Assembly (NCBI GenBank): GCA_949987565.1 | Contig: OX465111.1 | Coordinates: 19,285,846 to 19,349,845 of the forward strand | Length of the DNA stretch: 64,000 nt | Direction of reading: 5' to 3' | Origin: Luidia sarsii | Taxonomy: Eukaryota; Echinodermata; Asteroidea; Paxillosida; Luidiidae | Part shown: piece by piece, positions 32,795 to 44,189 of the stretch | How the letters are laid out: every line of letters begins with the position of its first letter | How positions within the stretch are numbered: the first letter of the stretch is position 1 | Position numbers and translations under genes: made by a program | Notes under the pieces: model-generated | The model's database searches: none | Seen by the model: only the letters and a program-made list of their open reading frames with translations | Told to the model about the DNA's origin: nothing

Positions 32795-33040
32795 TTTAGT
32801 GGGCCTGACGTTTCGATCATAGCAGGACCTTTCTCAAAGGCAGAGTGACAAGGACAAAACAAATACATGTACACGAAGGAAGGGGAAGGAGAGTGAATAG
32901 GACACGGATGAGAAACAAAGGACAAAGAGTAAAGCTGGTAGGGAGAGATCAAAGAAAAGGGCAAGGAGTAGGGTAGGGATTAGTGAGAAGAGGGGGAAAG
33001 ATCAAAGAGAGAAGTGTAGAGGAGTGAACACAAAAGGAAG
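32795..33040 (-). mobile_element. GAAACGTCAGGCC retroelement tail, long minus copy
   Basis: It mirrors 10197-10441: the tail at 32795-32845, then the purine-rich complement of the body to about 33040. Confidence 0.8.
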
Positions 33041-33630
33041 AAAGAAGTGAAGTTTGATCGTTGATTGGTTCTCAGTTGATTCATTGAATATTGATTTGGA
33101 TTTGATTTTGAATTTGTGTAAAGCAATAAGATATAAATTATTATCAAAATAAGGTAAAACAAATTAAATGTGAACAGAACACAGAATAGAAAAATCAAGA
33201 AACAAGAAATTCCACTTTTTTAAGTGTTGGAAGTCTTTTATTTAATAACCACCACGATCCAAGTGCCTGATAAGTGGTGACATTCACAAAGTCTCTTACT
33301 ATCTATCTTAACTCAACCTGATGGTTAGCTTATCATGAGGCACAATAGGTTGTCGGATTGTCTTACAATTGGTCTTAAAAGGGAATGAAACCCAGATAAA
33401 AATGTTGGCTTCTCTGATTGGGTGTTAAAAACAACCTACAATTACCTATGTGCTACTCACCTACGAGTTTCATAAAGAGGGAAAAATCATGGAATTCGGT
33501 GGTCGAATTCGCATTCCCGCCAACCGCCATCTTTTCGAATGGCCCGCCAGTCACTGCGGGGGGTATGACATAGCAACGGAAAACTCTCGCATGGGCCCGG
33601 ACGGATGTACCCCTACTACATGTATATACT
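33041..33630. other. B-C spacer, nothing recognised
   Basis: AT-rich sequence with no gene-like frame or repeat that I can identify. Confidence 0.4.
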
Positions 33631-33800
33631 GCGTGCAGTTATACACTCGCGAGCTGAACGATGCTGTACTCAACAGGTCTCTTGTCCTTGTTGGGAACTG
33701 CATGGAAAGATTTCCCCAGCTTTTTACCGCTGGCATTTTGACATCCAAAAGCCTGGCAGTACACCATCGTTCAGCTCGCGAGTGTATACAAACTGCACGC
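33631..33800. repeat. Long inverted repeat (40-43 bp arms, 87-bp loop)
   Basis: The left arm 33631-33670 and right arm 33758-33800 are reverse complements apart from one mismatch and a 3-base insertion. They share the core CACTCGCGAGCTGAACGAT. I found no other copy in the window. Confidence 0.85.
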
Positions 33801-34054
33801 TACATCAGTTCAGGGATAATACAAGTGCATGGATGTATTTCAATTTAAGTCTAAAGACCTTTTAATTTAATTTAATGGAGTTTATGTATCCATTAATTTG
33901 TTTGTTCTTATACTTGAGTTTTATTGTTTTGTTTTCACTTGACAGTTTTCCTTTTATGTTTGATGTTTTTATAATTGTAATTTTATATGAATATCTTTAA
34001 ATGCTATCATTGCTGGGTACCTCTGAAATAATTAGAATTGTTTAATAAATATTT

Positions 34055-34985
34055 AAAGAGGGGTATGATCCCTGGAGATATATACGAAAGTTTGTGGTTG
34101 AATTGCTTCTGATTGGCACCCCCACCCCGGCAAAGGCTAGTTGACTATTTGTGAAGGCCACCATCTAAGGGCAGGATAGTTCAGATAGTAAGAGCACTGG
34201 TGTGCCAAAGACTAGTTGACTATTAGGGAAGGCCACCATCTAAGGGCTGGATAGCTCAGATGGCAAGAGCACTGGTGTGCCAAAAACTAGTTGACTATTA
34301 GGGAAGGCCACCATCTAAGGGCTGGATAGCTCAGATGGAAGAGCACTGGTGTGCCAAAGACTGGTTGACTATTAGGGAAGGCCACCATCTAAGGGCTGGA
34401 TAGCTCAGATGGTAAGAGCTCTGGTGTGCCAAAAACTAGTTGACTATTTGGGAAGGTCACCATCTAATGGCTGGATAGCTCAGATGGTAAGAGCACTGGT
34501 GTGCCAAAAACTAGTTGACTATTTGTGAAGGCCACCATCTAAGGGCAGGATAGCTCAGATGGTAAGAGCACTGGTGTGCCAAAAACTATTTGACTATTAG
34601 GGAAGGCCACCATCTAAGGGCTGGATAGCTCAGATGGAAGAGCACTGGTGTGCCAAAGACTGGTTGACTATTAGGGAAGGCCACCATCTAAGGGCTGGAT
34701 AGCTCAGATGGTAAGAGCTCTGGTGTGCCAAAAACTAGTTGACTATTTGGGAAGGTCACCATCTAATGGCTGGATAGCTCAGATAGTAAGAGCACTGGTG
34801 TGCCAAAGACTAGTTGACTATTAGGGAAGGCCACCATCTAAGGGCTGGATAGCTCAGATGGCAAGAGCACTGGTGTGCCAAAAACTAGTTGACTATTAGG
34901 GAAGGCCACCATCTAAGGGCAGGATAGCTCAGATGGTAAGAGCGCTGGTACGTTCAACCAGAGGTCTGGTTTCAAGTCCCCGGCT
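34055..34985 (+). repeat. Repeat body plus tandem array 3 of the A-box half repeat, about 11 copies
   Basis: The array proper runs about 34125-34985 with 72-76 bp units; the body lies at 34055-34130. The last unit ends CCAGAGGTCTGGTTTCAAGT, restoring a B-box-like end. A block of about four units appears duplicated within the array (order of GGAAGAG and GAGCTC variants repeats). It is intergenic between B and C. Confidence 0.9.
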
Positions 34986-35146
34986 CAGACCAATGGACGG
35001 ATGAACTGATTGCCAGACTATTCCTCTTCTTTTCTTGCTAAAAAGCGCACCAGTTTTATAGACATGAATTTGCAAACATTACTATGTGTAATTATCATGG
35101 AACTACACCCCTTCTTCCTAAAAAAAAACTCATCAAGTTAAAGTGA

Positions 35147-35549
35147 TGTACACCACTGGTACACCACTGGTACACCAGGCGTGTCAAGGAGGCCATCCAC
35201 ATCCGACTTCGCCGAAACAACATCAACCGAGACAGCGGCATTGACATCCCCGGTTTCTGGCTCCCCACCATCAGACGCCACGACCGCCGACCCACCACGG
35301 ACGGGGCCGCTTGTGGACGCGAGAATCGCGCGCCAAACCGCACGATCACTACTACGACGTCCGCAAACCGGTACACAGGAACCGGCGAAGCGGACATAAA
35401 CAGACACCGCAGCGCGCATATTCTTCAGTTGCCTGATGAAGGTTAGCAGTAAGCAACCGAAACGTCACCACCAGCAACGACACATCGCGTGAATTTGATC
35501 ACCCTTTCCACTTATCTATACCACCGCGATGAAAAACCCCTTCATTTCT
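35147..35549 (+). mobile_element. 5'-truncated Penelope-like element with coding remnant and hammerhead-like motif
   Basis: The direct repeat AAGTTAAAGTGA (35135-35146 and 35550-35561) bounds a 403-bp insert. A plus frame from 35147 to a stop at 35444-35446 encodes V-K-E-A-I-H-I-R-L, then N-I-N-R-D-S-G-I and F-W-L-P-T-I. This resembles the C-terminal end of Penelope-type ORFs after the GIY-YIG endonuclease. The frame stops inside the loop between CTGATGA (35433-35439) and GAAACGTC (35459-35466). Reverse transcriptase and endonuclease cores are absent. Confidence 0.8.
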
Positions 35550-36044
35550 AAGTTAAAGTGAGCCATCTACATTAATATATTAAATTGCTAATTGTTGTGA
35601 ATTTCATGATCTTTTTTTAAAACCAAGAATTCTATTCAATTTTCTTAGCACAGAATTTACACATTCTTGATACCCATTCATAATTTTTATTTTTTCCTGA
35701 GAAATACATAATGTAGAAAGATATTTGGAAGCATATTTATAATAAATCAAATCTCAATTTTTTTGTTTCAGAGAAACCTTTTTTTTTCAAGGAAGAGACA
35801 TGTACTGTTCTGGCACCACAATTCAAAATTTTCTTGAAAAAGCTTATAAACTTATATATTGTACTGTACTTTCTTTTGTTTGCAAAACTACTTCATCCAA
35901 TTTCTGTCTCATGCAGTTTGTATACGGTACATTAGTTCAATATGTGGTTAATTTATGGTACATGTAGGCACCTTCACCCTAGCACACTAAATCAATCCAA
36001 GATGGCTATGAATATCATAAAGTGTGGAGCCACAACTCTTTTTT

Positions 36045-36470
36045 TTAATAAGGGGTCTTTGGAAGCTAAATAACTGATAAATTGCGGAATAAGTGAAGCC
36101 TAATACAACCTGGGGGTTCACTCTTCAATTTCGTGTGTAATTTAGAACATAATTGGCTTTTGATGTGGCCCTATTTAGCTGTAGAAGTGGAGGGGTCCAT
36201 CCCAAAATCCTTGCAGAAATTCGGCTTGGATGGCCACATATTTTGGGGGTGTTTATTTCCGGGGGTAATTAGCAAACAAATCTAATCGGGTAAGGGCACT
36301 AAAATTGAAAAGAATCTGAGAGATGAAGGTCCAAACTACAATTTTCATACTATAGCTACAAGAACTGGGAAACTTTTAGGTGTGGGATAATAGGCTTTAA
36401 AAGTGGGTGATTTTTGTACAGTGTTCAATGGGAGCCTGATAGTGTTCTGCGGCCCTATTTCAGAAGGTAG
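36045..36470. mobile_element. DNA-transposon-like dispersed repeat of about 400 bp, copy 1
   Basis: It shares long stretches with 56955-57385, from GGGGTCTTTGGA to CAATGGGAGC and GTTCTGC. A fragment is at 51690-51870. Confidence 0.8.
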
Positions 36471-36689
36471 CCCATTAAGGTGCTGGGCAACTCAGGCAGA
36501 TAGAGCACAGTACAGGTTCTTGTAGGAGAGATGTCTGCGTCCCTGAAGTCCCGTCCCTGTCAAATTTTCGTTGCTGTTTTCGAAAAAATTGTTGAAAAAT
36601 GTGTTCGTTACAGCTGCATGTACAAGTTGTTCCTTTGCATTTGTTCCACTTATTATAACATATGGTCAGAAACCTGTCTGATTAGAATG

Positions 36690-36890
36690 TGCTGTTCAGA
36701 TCAGTGCAGACACACGCGATCGATTCAGTGCGTCTTCTCTCTGCAGAAGTTTCATCAAATGAATTTGATGTAAAAGCCCTTATACAACCACACATTCTCA
36801 CAACAAAAGAGAATTGTGCATGGTGTTACCGCAAACCTGTTACTTCTTCCGCTATTCTCACCATGAGACCTTCAAATCTCAAATAAGGGC
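36690..36890 (+). mobile_element. Degenerate PLE-type tail
   Basis: It contains AGAGAATTGTGCATGGTGTT and ACCGCAAACCTG, matching the right arm of the insertion at 18492-18686. The hammerhead core is not recognisable here. Confidence 0.45.
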
Positions 36891-36896
36891 TTTATT
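36891..36896 (-). terminator. Candidate gene C polyadenylation signal
   Basis: TTTATT on the plus strand (AATAAA on minus), about 235 bases past the gene C stop. Comparable hexamers lie at 43359-43364 (gene D) and 53272-53277 (gene E). Confidence 0.35.
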
Positions 36897-37129
36897 TTTT
36901 AAATTGATTTGCCCGAATATTTAGCACGACCACCTGGTGTTCTGGTTGAGACACCACCATTCAGGCAAATGCATTTGTGTAATGCATCTTGTCTCTGCTA
37001 GAACTGCATCAGATTTCAGTCTAGTGAAGTAGTTGTTGCTGCTAAAGCTCACACTTTTCATGTCCGTGAAGCAAGTGCAAGACAAGCTGTTGCTTTTGCA
37101 TTTTGGTCAACCCAGCCACGCGTCCGAGT

Positions 37130-40100
37130 TTAGACGCCGCCGTTCAGGCTGATGCGTACAAACGCGATGGACTCGGTGTACGTCACGTTGCCCTTCTCGA
37201 AGAGAATGAAGACGTAGGGAGAGGGTCCCGGATGTGCCGTCATTGTGCTGTACCCGCTTGCCTTGTCCCAGATCTGCAAGGCTCCGGCCCAGCTAGTCCC
37301 ATTGTCGTAGCTCCATCGCAGTGTCAGGTTCACTCCTGCATTGCAGGGGGAACGATCGAGAGAGAAAACTACATTTGAACCACTTGGCTGAGGGCTCATT
37401 CTCATTTCATATAGTTTCAGAAAAATAGAACTAAAACAAGTTCATGTATGTAAAACCAAATCAGAGAACATTGAAACAATCCCTACCCTACTCCTTGCCC
37501 TTCCCTTTGATCTCACCCTACCAGCTTTACTCTTTGTCCTTTGTTTCTCATCCGTGTCCTATTCACTCTCTCCCCCCCTCCTTCGTGTACATGTACATGT
37601 ATCTGTTTTGTCCTTGTCAATCTGCCTTTGAGAAAGGTCCTGCTAGGATCGAAACGTCAGGCCCACTAAATATTAACATTGAAACAAGTTAACAACGATG
37701 TTAATTCTCACCCTTCACTATTAAGCTAATGCCCTCACCAGGATCCCTCTCCACACTACATAAGCCCCACTCCCAGTTGGAATCCAGCATTCTCCTGAAG
37801 ACGAGCAGAGTATACTGTTCGAAACGTCGAGTTCCTCCGGTTCTTTTCAGAACCACACTTACTCACAAAAGAGAATTTACATGGTGTCTCCGCAAACCTA
37901 ATTATCCTAATTCTCAAGAGACAAACATTTACAGCAACCCTGTCAGAATGCCAAAATGCAAACCAAATCACAATACAAAATTAGGAGGGCCTGGTGTTTT
38001 GATTCTAGCAGGATCTTGGAAGAAGAAGAGAAAATTGGGGAAAGAAAATTCACAAATCTCGCGTGGAACTCACTGGATGATTTGCTGTTGGGGTTGGAGA
38101 AGTAGAGGACGTTGTTGTGGTAGACCATTCCTGCTGCACAGGCCGGCTCGATGAGGGTCTCGTCCACGTAGACGTCCTTCATCGGGAACGACTCGCCGCC
38201 GTCGTAGCTCCGAGCCACTATGCGGCAGTCGCACTTGTAGCGATTTACGTTCCGGATATTGGCCATGAGCGATCCGTCGCTTAATTCCACAAGCTTGGAG
38301 CGAGAGAGAGAGAGAGAGAGATTGGGAGGGAGATTGGGAGAGAGAGAGAGAGAGAGAGATTGGGAGGGAGGCAGATAGATTGGGAGAGAGATTTGGAGAG
38401 AGAGAGAGAGATTGGGAGGGAGGCAGATAGATTGGGAGGGGGATTGGGAGAGAGAGAGAGAGAGAGATTGGGAGGGAGGCAGATAGATTGGGAGGGAGGG
38501 AGAGAGATAGATTGGGAAGGAGGGAGAGAGATTGAGAGGGAGGGGGAAATAGATTAGGAGGGAGAGGGAGAGATTGGGAGGGAGAGAGAGAGATTGGGAG
38601 GGAGAGAGAGAGAGGATAGAGAGAGAGTGTGTGAAGAGTTAGCGGTGACATGATGTAAGTCATCTCTTTTAAGAAAGAGTATGGCTCTATTTGACAAGAG
38701 CCGGTAACTCAACGTTTCTACGTGTCTACTGATGTTGGTGGCTGATATTCCCATTTCAAATGAGGAAATAGACCAACGCTCACCTGGCACTCGGCCGGAT
38801 GGAAGCTCCCGTCATCTGGCAGTGTTCCTCCCCACCGCCATGTCAACCCGTGGTCGTCACTGAGCAGGCACAGTACGCCATCCCCGTGACCGCACGAAAT
38901 GAGCCGGCCCTTGTTGGGAGCCAGCTTTTTCTGAGAAATCGAGAAAACAATGTAGATCTGTATTTTTATCAGTGTCATCGTCCTGTCCATTGCCATCCTC
39001 CATCTCCTCCTCCCCTCCTTCTCTTCCTGTCCTCTTTTTCTACTCTTTCTCCTCTACCTCTTTTCCTTCTTCCTTGTCCTCTTTCTCCTCCTCTTTCCCC
39101 TCTACCTCTTTCAACTCTTCCTTGCCATCTTTCCCCTCTTCATCTTACTCTTCTTCCTCTTCCTCCCTTTCCTTGTCCTCTTTCTCCTCCTTCCCCTCTT
39201 CCTCTTTCTCCTCCTCCTTTTCCTCTCTCCCCTCTTCCTCGTACTCTTCTTCCTCTTCCTCCTTTGTCCTCTTTCCCCTCTTCCTATTCCTCTTTCTCCT
39301 CTTCTTCTTTTCCCTCTACCTCTTTCTCCTCTTCCTCTCTCTCTCCCTCCTCTTCCTCTTTTTCCTCTTTTTTGTTTCTCTTCCTCCTCTTCCTCCTCCT
39401 ACCTGTACTCCAAATCCTGGCCCGGGAGCTAATTGCCGGTTGCCCACTTGGTCTGTGAGATCAATGGGCTTGGACCAGGTGATCCCATCATCAAAGCTCT
39501 TAACCAGCTTGGTGATGCTGGCATTGCACTTGTCATAGTGGAAGCAGACGGAGTACATGATGAAGATGATGCCTGCCTCATCGTCAACGAGGATGTTGCC
39601 AAGGTTCATGCCGTCAAAGATGAGGTAGCCATCGTCCAGGATGAACTGTTCGGGCTCCCAGCTGTTGCCTTGTGACATGATACCAAAGTAAATGTGCTGG
39701 TAGTCTTTCAGTCCGGTTGCCAGCCAAACGCTGCTATAGTCCCCTCATACAGAGCTATAGTCACCTCATACAGAGCTATAGTCCCCTCATACAGAGCTAT
39801 AGTCCCCTGATAGAGAGCTATAGTCACCTCATACAGAGCTATAGTCCCCTGATAGAGCTATAGTCCCCTGATAGAGAGCTATAGTCACCTCATACAGAGC
39901 TATAGTCCCCTGATAGAGAGCTATAGTCCCCTCATACAGAGCTATAGTCCCCTGATAGAGAGCTATAGTCCCCTCATAGAGAGCTATATAGTCATCCCAT
40001 AGAGAGCTATAGTCATCTCATAGAGCAATATAGTCCCCTCATATAGTCCTCTTATATGACAGCAGTGAGCTATGGTCACCTCATCATACAGAGCTCAGTA

Positions 40101-41763
40101 TAGTCACCTACAGCTATATGGTCCCCCATTGAGAGCTAAGTCACCTCATAGACAGCTCTAATGATGATGCCATGCCAGTCATCATGGCGTCGCCTCTTAC
40201 CCAGGGCATCTTTCGATCGGCGGATGGCGATAAACTTTGGACCCATGTCCTTGGTGGTGTACTTGCGGGCCTCTGCGGCGGCCAGGAGACGCCCCTTAGG
40301 GGTGTAGGTCAGGTTGGGGATGCGGTAGAGGACCACTTCGGCCTCCCCACGCCTCCAGAGGGGCGTCTGGACATCGATGAAGGGCTCCGCCTACAGTCCG
40401 AAGATAGAAAAAAAAGCGATAAATGAAAAGATTTGAAAAATCTCCAGAAAGGACTGGTAAATGGAAGGCTTGAACAAATATAAAGATAAAGATTTGACAT
40501 AATAATTATAAGCTCTGACAAATCTTATACAAGAATGGGATTCCGCCCCCCCCCCCAGATCTAGGTCATTGAATGATGGATTTCAATATTTTGCAGGGGG
40601 ATAGAATTACATAATGAACATTTGTGTAAAATTTCATTTGAAAAAAAATCTTTTGTTTAATTATAGCTCATTTATTATTCATAATTCAATTTTTTGGCTT
40701 TTTATGTTTTCACTGTTTTGTATTGAATTTTCTATGTTTTTTATTGAATTTCCCCAATTTGCATGGACAGTTTACAATGATAATGAAACACGAAGAACCA
40801 ATAATTGCATGCAGCAATATTTATGAGCTATTTATGCGAAATAATCCTGAAAAGAAATACCCCATATAATAGATGCACTTTGGATGCTATGCTTTTATGT
40901 AGTGTTGTAAGTCAATGGAAAAATTTCAGTCAAGCTATATACCATGGCCCTGAAAAATGTTCATTGACAGAGAACGGCACCACCAATTTAATTAAAATTG
41001 GTTTCAAAATGTGCCTAAGAAGATTGCCGAAAAGGTCATATAAAGCTTCAATTAAGTTCAACACGCAAGGGGGCGGAACCCCCCCCCCCCCTGGCTCTTT
41101 GAGGGTTAAACCTGAAAACTACAACGGCTGCATGATCGCAGCTGGTGCGGTTCATAAAAAACAATGCCAGGTTGTTACGCAACAAAAAGGCAACACGTGA
41201 TACGAGTCATGTGATTTTTTTAGGACAACGAAATGGGAGGAGCTGGGTTCAATCACAGTTCAATCTGGGACCCATGATGGCCATGTTGTCGACCTCTACG
41301 CTCTAGCTAGTTAATTGGTGGGCCCTGGTAAACTGGTCTCGCTCTTCTGATTGAGCCCCAGGCGATCGAACGACATCAACTCGGAGACAGCAGCACCTCT
41401 AATTGCTGCTTGCCTAGAGGAATTTGCAAGAATTAAGAAGACGGTTTCACCGAAATCAGTCTACGTACGACGTATAGTCCCCTTTATTTTATTGAATTTT
41501 GAAATTTTGAGTTTCGGGTGATAGTCACTCGACACTCAAAATTTCAAAATTCGATAAAAAAAGGGGTGACTTGTCGGGTTCAACTCCAAGTTACTCGATC
41601 GGACTACGTACGATGGTGATCATGACTCGGCATTTATTTTTCCCGATAGAGTAAGAATTACCTTGGCGTTTGGCAGGGCCGATGTTCTCGTCAGCAACGT
41701 GCAGAATCTGCACAGAAAGATCGCCAGGACAACCTCCTTTATCCCTCTCGAAACCACCGCCAT
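37130..41763 (-). CDS. NEU1: NEU1-like sialidase, gene C, complete, 6 exons
   Basis: Exons on the minus strand: 41763-41662, 40390-40201, 39668-39403, 38930-38784, 38293-38074 and 37335-37130, about 376 residues. Exon 1 encodes a signal peptide starting [10 protein letters not shown] with a hydrophobic core and ending P-N-A-K. The active-site set is intact: L-Y-R-I-P, D five residues after E-A-R-K, A-E-C-Q, N-I-R-N, the split-codon Arg before V-N-L-T-L-R-W, and S-G-Y-S-T. Potential N-glycosylation sites include N-L-T, N-G-T and N-V-T in the last exon. The stretch before E-K-G is L-F, not L-Y as in D and E. It ends S-L-N-G-G-V without the Y-G-T-L lysosomal signal of human NEU1. It is first in the C-D-E tandem set. 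Confidence 0.92.
37484..37677 (+). mobile_element. GAAACGTCAGGCC retroelement tail
   Basis: Same body and tail as 10197-10441, with the body truncated at its left end. It lies in intron 5 of gene C. Confidence 0.8.
37700..37960 (+). mobile_element. PLE-type tail with hammerhead-like motif
   Basis: CTGAAGA (37795-37801), a 6-bp stem GAGCAG/CTGTTC, and GAAACGTC (37821-37828). CTC immediately before and GAG immediately after the core can pair. Downstream are the hairpin GGTTCTTTTCAGAACC and the ATGGTGTCTCCGCAAACC end. Confidence 0.7.
38298..38640. repeat. GA-rich tract, intron 4 of gene C
   Basis: AGAGAGAGATTGGGAGGGAG units including GGAGGCAGATAGATTGGGAG. It corresponds in position to 46127-46240 (D) and 54655-55140 (E). 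Confidence 0.9.
38640..38760 (-). mobile_element. Decayed PLE-type tail shared by C, D and E
   Basis: TTAGCGGTGACATGATG, a GGCTCT...AGAGCC hairpin and AACGTTTC. The same block, in the same intron position, is at 46235-46350 in D and 55140-55270 in E. Confidence 0.65.
38985..39402. repeat. CT-rich tract, intron 3 of gene C
   Basis: CCTCTTTCTCCTCTTCCTC-type run up to the exon 3 donor. It corresponds to 46600-47320 (D) and 55505-56107 (E). Confidence 0.9.
39734..40160. repeat. AGCTATAGTC-CCTCATA minisatellite, intron 2 of gene C
   Basis: About 20 units of roughly 20-24 bp alternating AGAGCTATAGTC and ACCTCATACAG or CCCCTGATAG. It corresponds to 47665-51110 (D) and 56451-56960 (E). Confidence 0.9.
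41472..41605. mobile_element. Palindromic MITE, copy 2
   Basis: Arms around GGGTGATAGTCACTCG, with ATTTTGAAATTTTGAG on the left and its complement on the right. Both sides are flanked by CTACGTACGA. It is related to 26800-26935 and sits just inside intron 1 of gene C. Confidence 0.75.
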
Positions 41764-42240
41764 TTGGGACGATCTTAAATTGACCCCCGATCGTCTCCCC
41801 ACAAAAAAAATAGGTGTCGCAGGTCACAGACAAAATCAGTCCTTCCCGGCGCTATCTCCACTGTACTGTAGTCCCCCTTATCACCCAGAAACCTTCCACG
41901 GACTGCCACTGCTAGTACACCTGTTTACCTTCCCGTTATATGCATATCCAGTGGTGTGTTGTGACCGGCTTTGAATGGACGTTATTGATTATGAATACCC
42001 CTCAGGAGCTATTGTTAGTCAGCGGTCGCACTCCGCTGGGTCGGCCGTCCTTGAGGCGCACCGCACGGTATGGGGCCGGCTGGCACACACGCTGTCGTGA
42101 CTGGGAATTCCCTGGATAATTTGGCCGCAACATATTCAGACACATTTATTCCTGCGATCAATAATACCCTGGATGAACCAGATTGAACCTGCTGAAATTC
42201 AGGCCCAATTTTGGGGCCAGATTCAACCGATTCGTCCATG
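41764..42240 (-). promoter_or_regulatory. Conserved 5' flank of gene C
   Basis: It is shared with 52212-52530 (D) and 58916-59385 (E), including TCCCAAATGG at the start codon, CGCTGGGTCGGCCGTCCTTG and CGCACCGCACGGTATGGGG. It should contain the common promoter and 5' UTR of the three copies. The exact start site cannot be read. Confidence 0.55.
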
Positions 42241-42297
42241 TCCTATGACGAAGGGTTCCAGCATAAAAGCAAATGCCTCATCAACTTGCATTAATTA

Positions 42298-42485
42298 AAA
42301 CCCTAACGCAATTTGCACCCCCCGCACAGGACACGCACTGTATTCCGCAATTTACCACAGGGCTGTAGGCTCACATACCACAGGTCACCACAACAAAACC
42401 GCTGTGGAATGTCTTGGTGCATGGCCCTTATCCTCCCACAGGAAAAACCATGTGTGGTTAATATTGTGGTTTCAATGCCGGTTAG
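42298..42485. mobile_element. Dispersed repeat, copy 2
   Basis: Matches 24395-24592 over most of its length, with a 15-20 bp deletion near CCACAGGGCTGTAGG. Confidence 0.8.
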
Positions 42486-42999
42486 GCTTTTAGAGGGCCA
42501 TATATAGTCGCAATGTCGTTTCGATCCCAGCAGGACCTTTCTCCAAAGGCCGGACGAAAAAGAAAAGTTGGTAAGCAGTTTAATTGCAGCATTTTCTGTT
42601 TTAGGATCGAAACGTTGGCAGCTCTAAATCTTTAAGAAGTGTATAGGGCTATACTGATGAGGTCACTGAAGTCAGTGAGAAGTTTACTAAACATTGCAAG
42701 TTTGAAACTCTGAGAACTGTTTGAAAATTGGCAAAGAATATCCGGAACTATTCCAATTTCAGGCAGTTTATATCTTTAAAAATTAGGAACCAACATGCAA
42801 CTATACATCTCTGAATAAGACTATAGACTCGGTATTTACATACGTTCTATATTCTCTGGATAAAAACCTCTGGTTTTTCATACCATTGATTCCTATCTGA
42901 GCTATCCAGCCTGTATTGTAGGCCTATACATTGCGGCATATCCCCAAGCAGCCAAACAGACAGAAAATTGTTATTATTATTTTGTTTATCTTTCCCCCT

Positions 43000-43260
43000 C
43001 TTGTCACTAATCCCTACCCTACTCCTTGCCCTTCTCTTTGATCTTTCCCCCTCCTCTCACTAATCCCTACCCTACCCCTTGCCCTTCCCTTTGATCTCTC
43101 CCTACCAGCTTCACTCTTTGTCCTTTGTTTCTCATCCGTGTCCTATTCACTCTCTTCCCCCCTTCCTTCGTGTGCATGTATCTGTTTTGTCCTTGTCACT
43201 CTGCCTTTGAGAAAGGTCCTGCTAGGATCGAAACGTCAGGTCCACTAAATTTTAAGATTA
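43000..43260 (+). mobile_element. GAAACGTCAGGCC retroelement tail, long copy
   Basis: The body here carries a local duplication of the ATCCCTACCCTACTCCTTGCC block (43010-43100), then the tail at 43202-43252. It lies in the C-D spacer. Confidence 0.8.
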
Positions 43261-43503
43261 TTATTATTTGTTCAAAAGTTCGCAATCATCTTTTCCTTTA
43301 TGTGTTTGAAATTAATATTGTTTCGTTAATTTATTATTTACCATTCCTCTCTGTGAACTTTATTTTCTAGCCTGTAAAAACAGGTTTTAGTCTAGTGACA
43401 GAAGTAGTTGTTGCTGCTAAAGCTCATGCTTTTCTTGTCCGTCAAGCAAGTGCAAGACAAGTTGTTGCTTTTGCATGTGTGTCATCCGACCGAGCAGTTG
43501 AGT

Positions 43504-44158
43504 TTAGACGCCACCGTTCAGGCTGATGCGGACAAACGCGATGGACTCGATGTACGTCACGTTGCCCTTCTCGTAAAGAATGAAGACATAGGGAGAGGGA
43601 CCCGGATGTGCCGTCATTGTGCTGTACCCGCTGGACTTGTCCCAGATCTGCAAGGCTCCGGCCCAGCTAGTCCCATTATCGTAGCTCCATCGCAGCGTCA
43701 GGTTCACTCCTGTATTATACAGGTGGAAAGACCAAGATCTGAACCACTTGGACAAGAGCTCATTCTTATTTCATTTCGTTTCATTTCGTTTCATTATTTT
43801 GTTTCAAAGGGATTAAAGAATAAAAAAAAATGTATGTATATGACCATATCTACATCTGTAGTCTTCCAAGCCTTGGAATTTTTATCGAGCAGGACATCAG
43901 GTTTGCTACGCTGTAAAAGCAGCCCCTCCTCTGTGTTTACTGGGAAATCTTTTTTGCATTTCAGGAGAGAAGGAACTAGGAAGGAGGAAAGAGGAGGTGA
44001 CCAAAGTATGCATTTGGCTTGTGGCAATTTGTGCAGAGGGGAGGAGGATGAGGAGGAAGAGGAGGAAGAGAAGGAAGAGGAGGAAGAGGAGGGAGAGGAG
44101 GAAGAGGAGGAAGAAGAGGAAGAGGAGGAAGAGGAGGAAGAGGAGGAAGAGGAGGAAG

Positions 44159-44189
<31 letters not shown>

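Noticed and set aside
36531..36886. Short cysteine-containing frames of 65-80 residues
   Set aside because: They overlap a decayed PLE tail and have no splice or motif support.
42015..42239. Similar 74-77 residue minus-strand frames upstream of genes C and E
   Set aside because: Similarity is explained by the duplicated 5' flank. Gene D has a disrupted version, and the frames have no recognisable motif.
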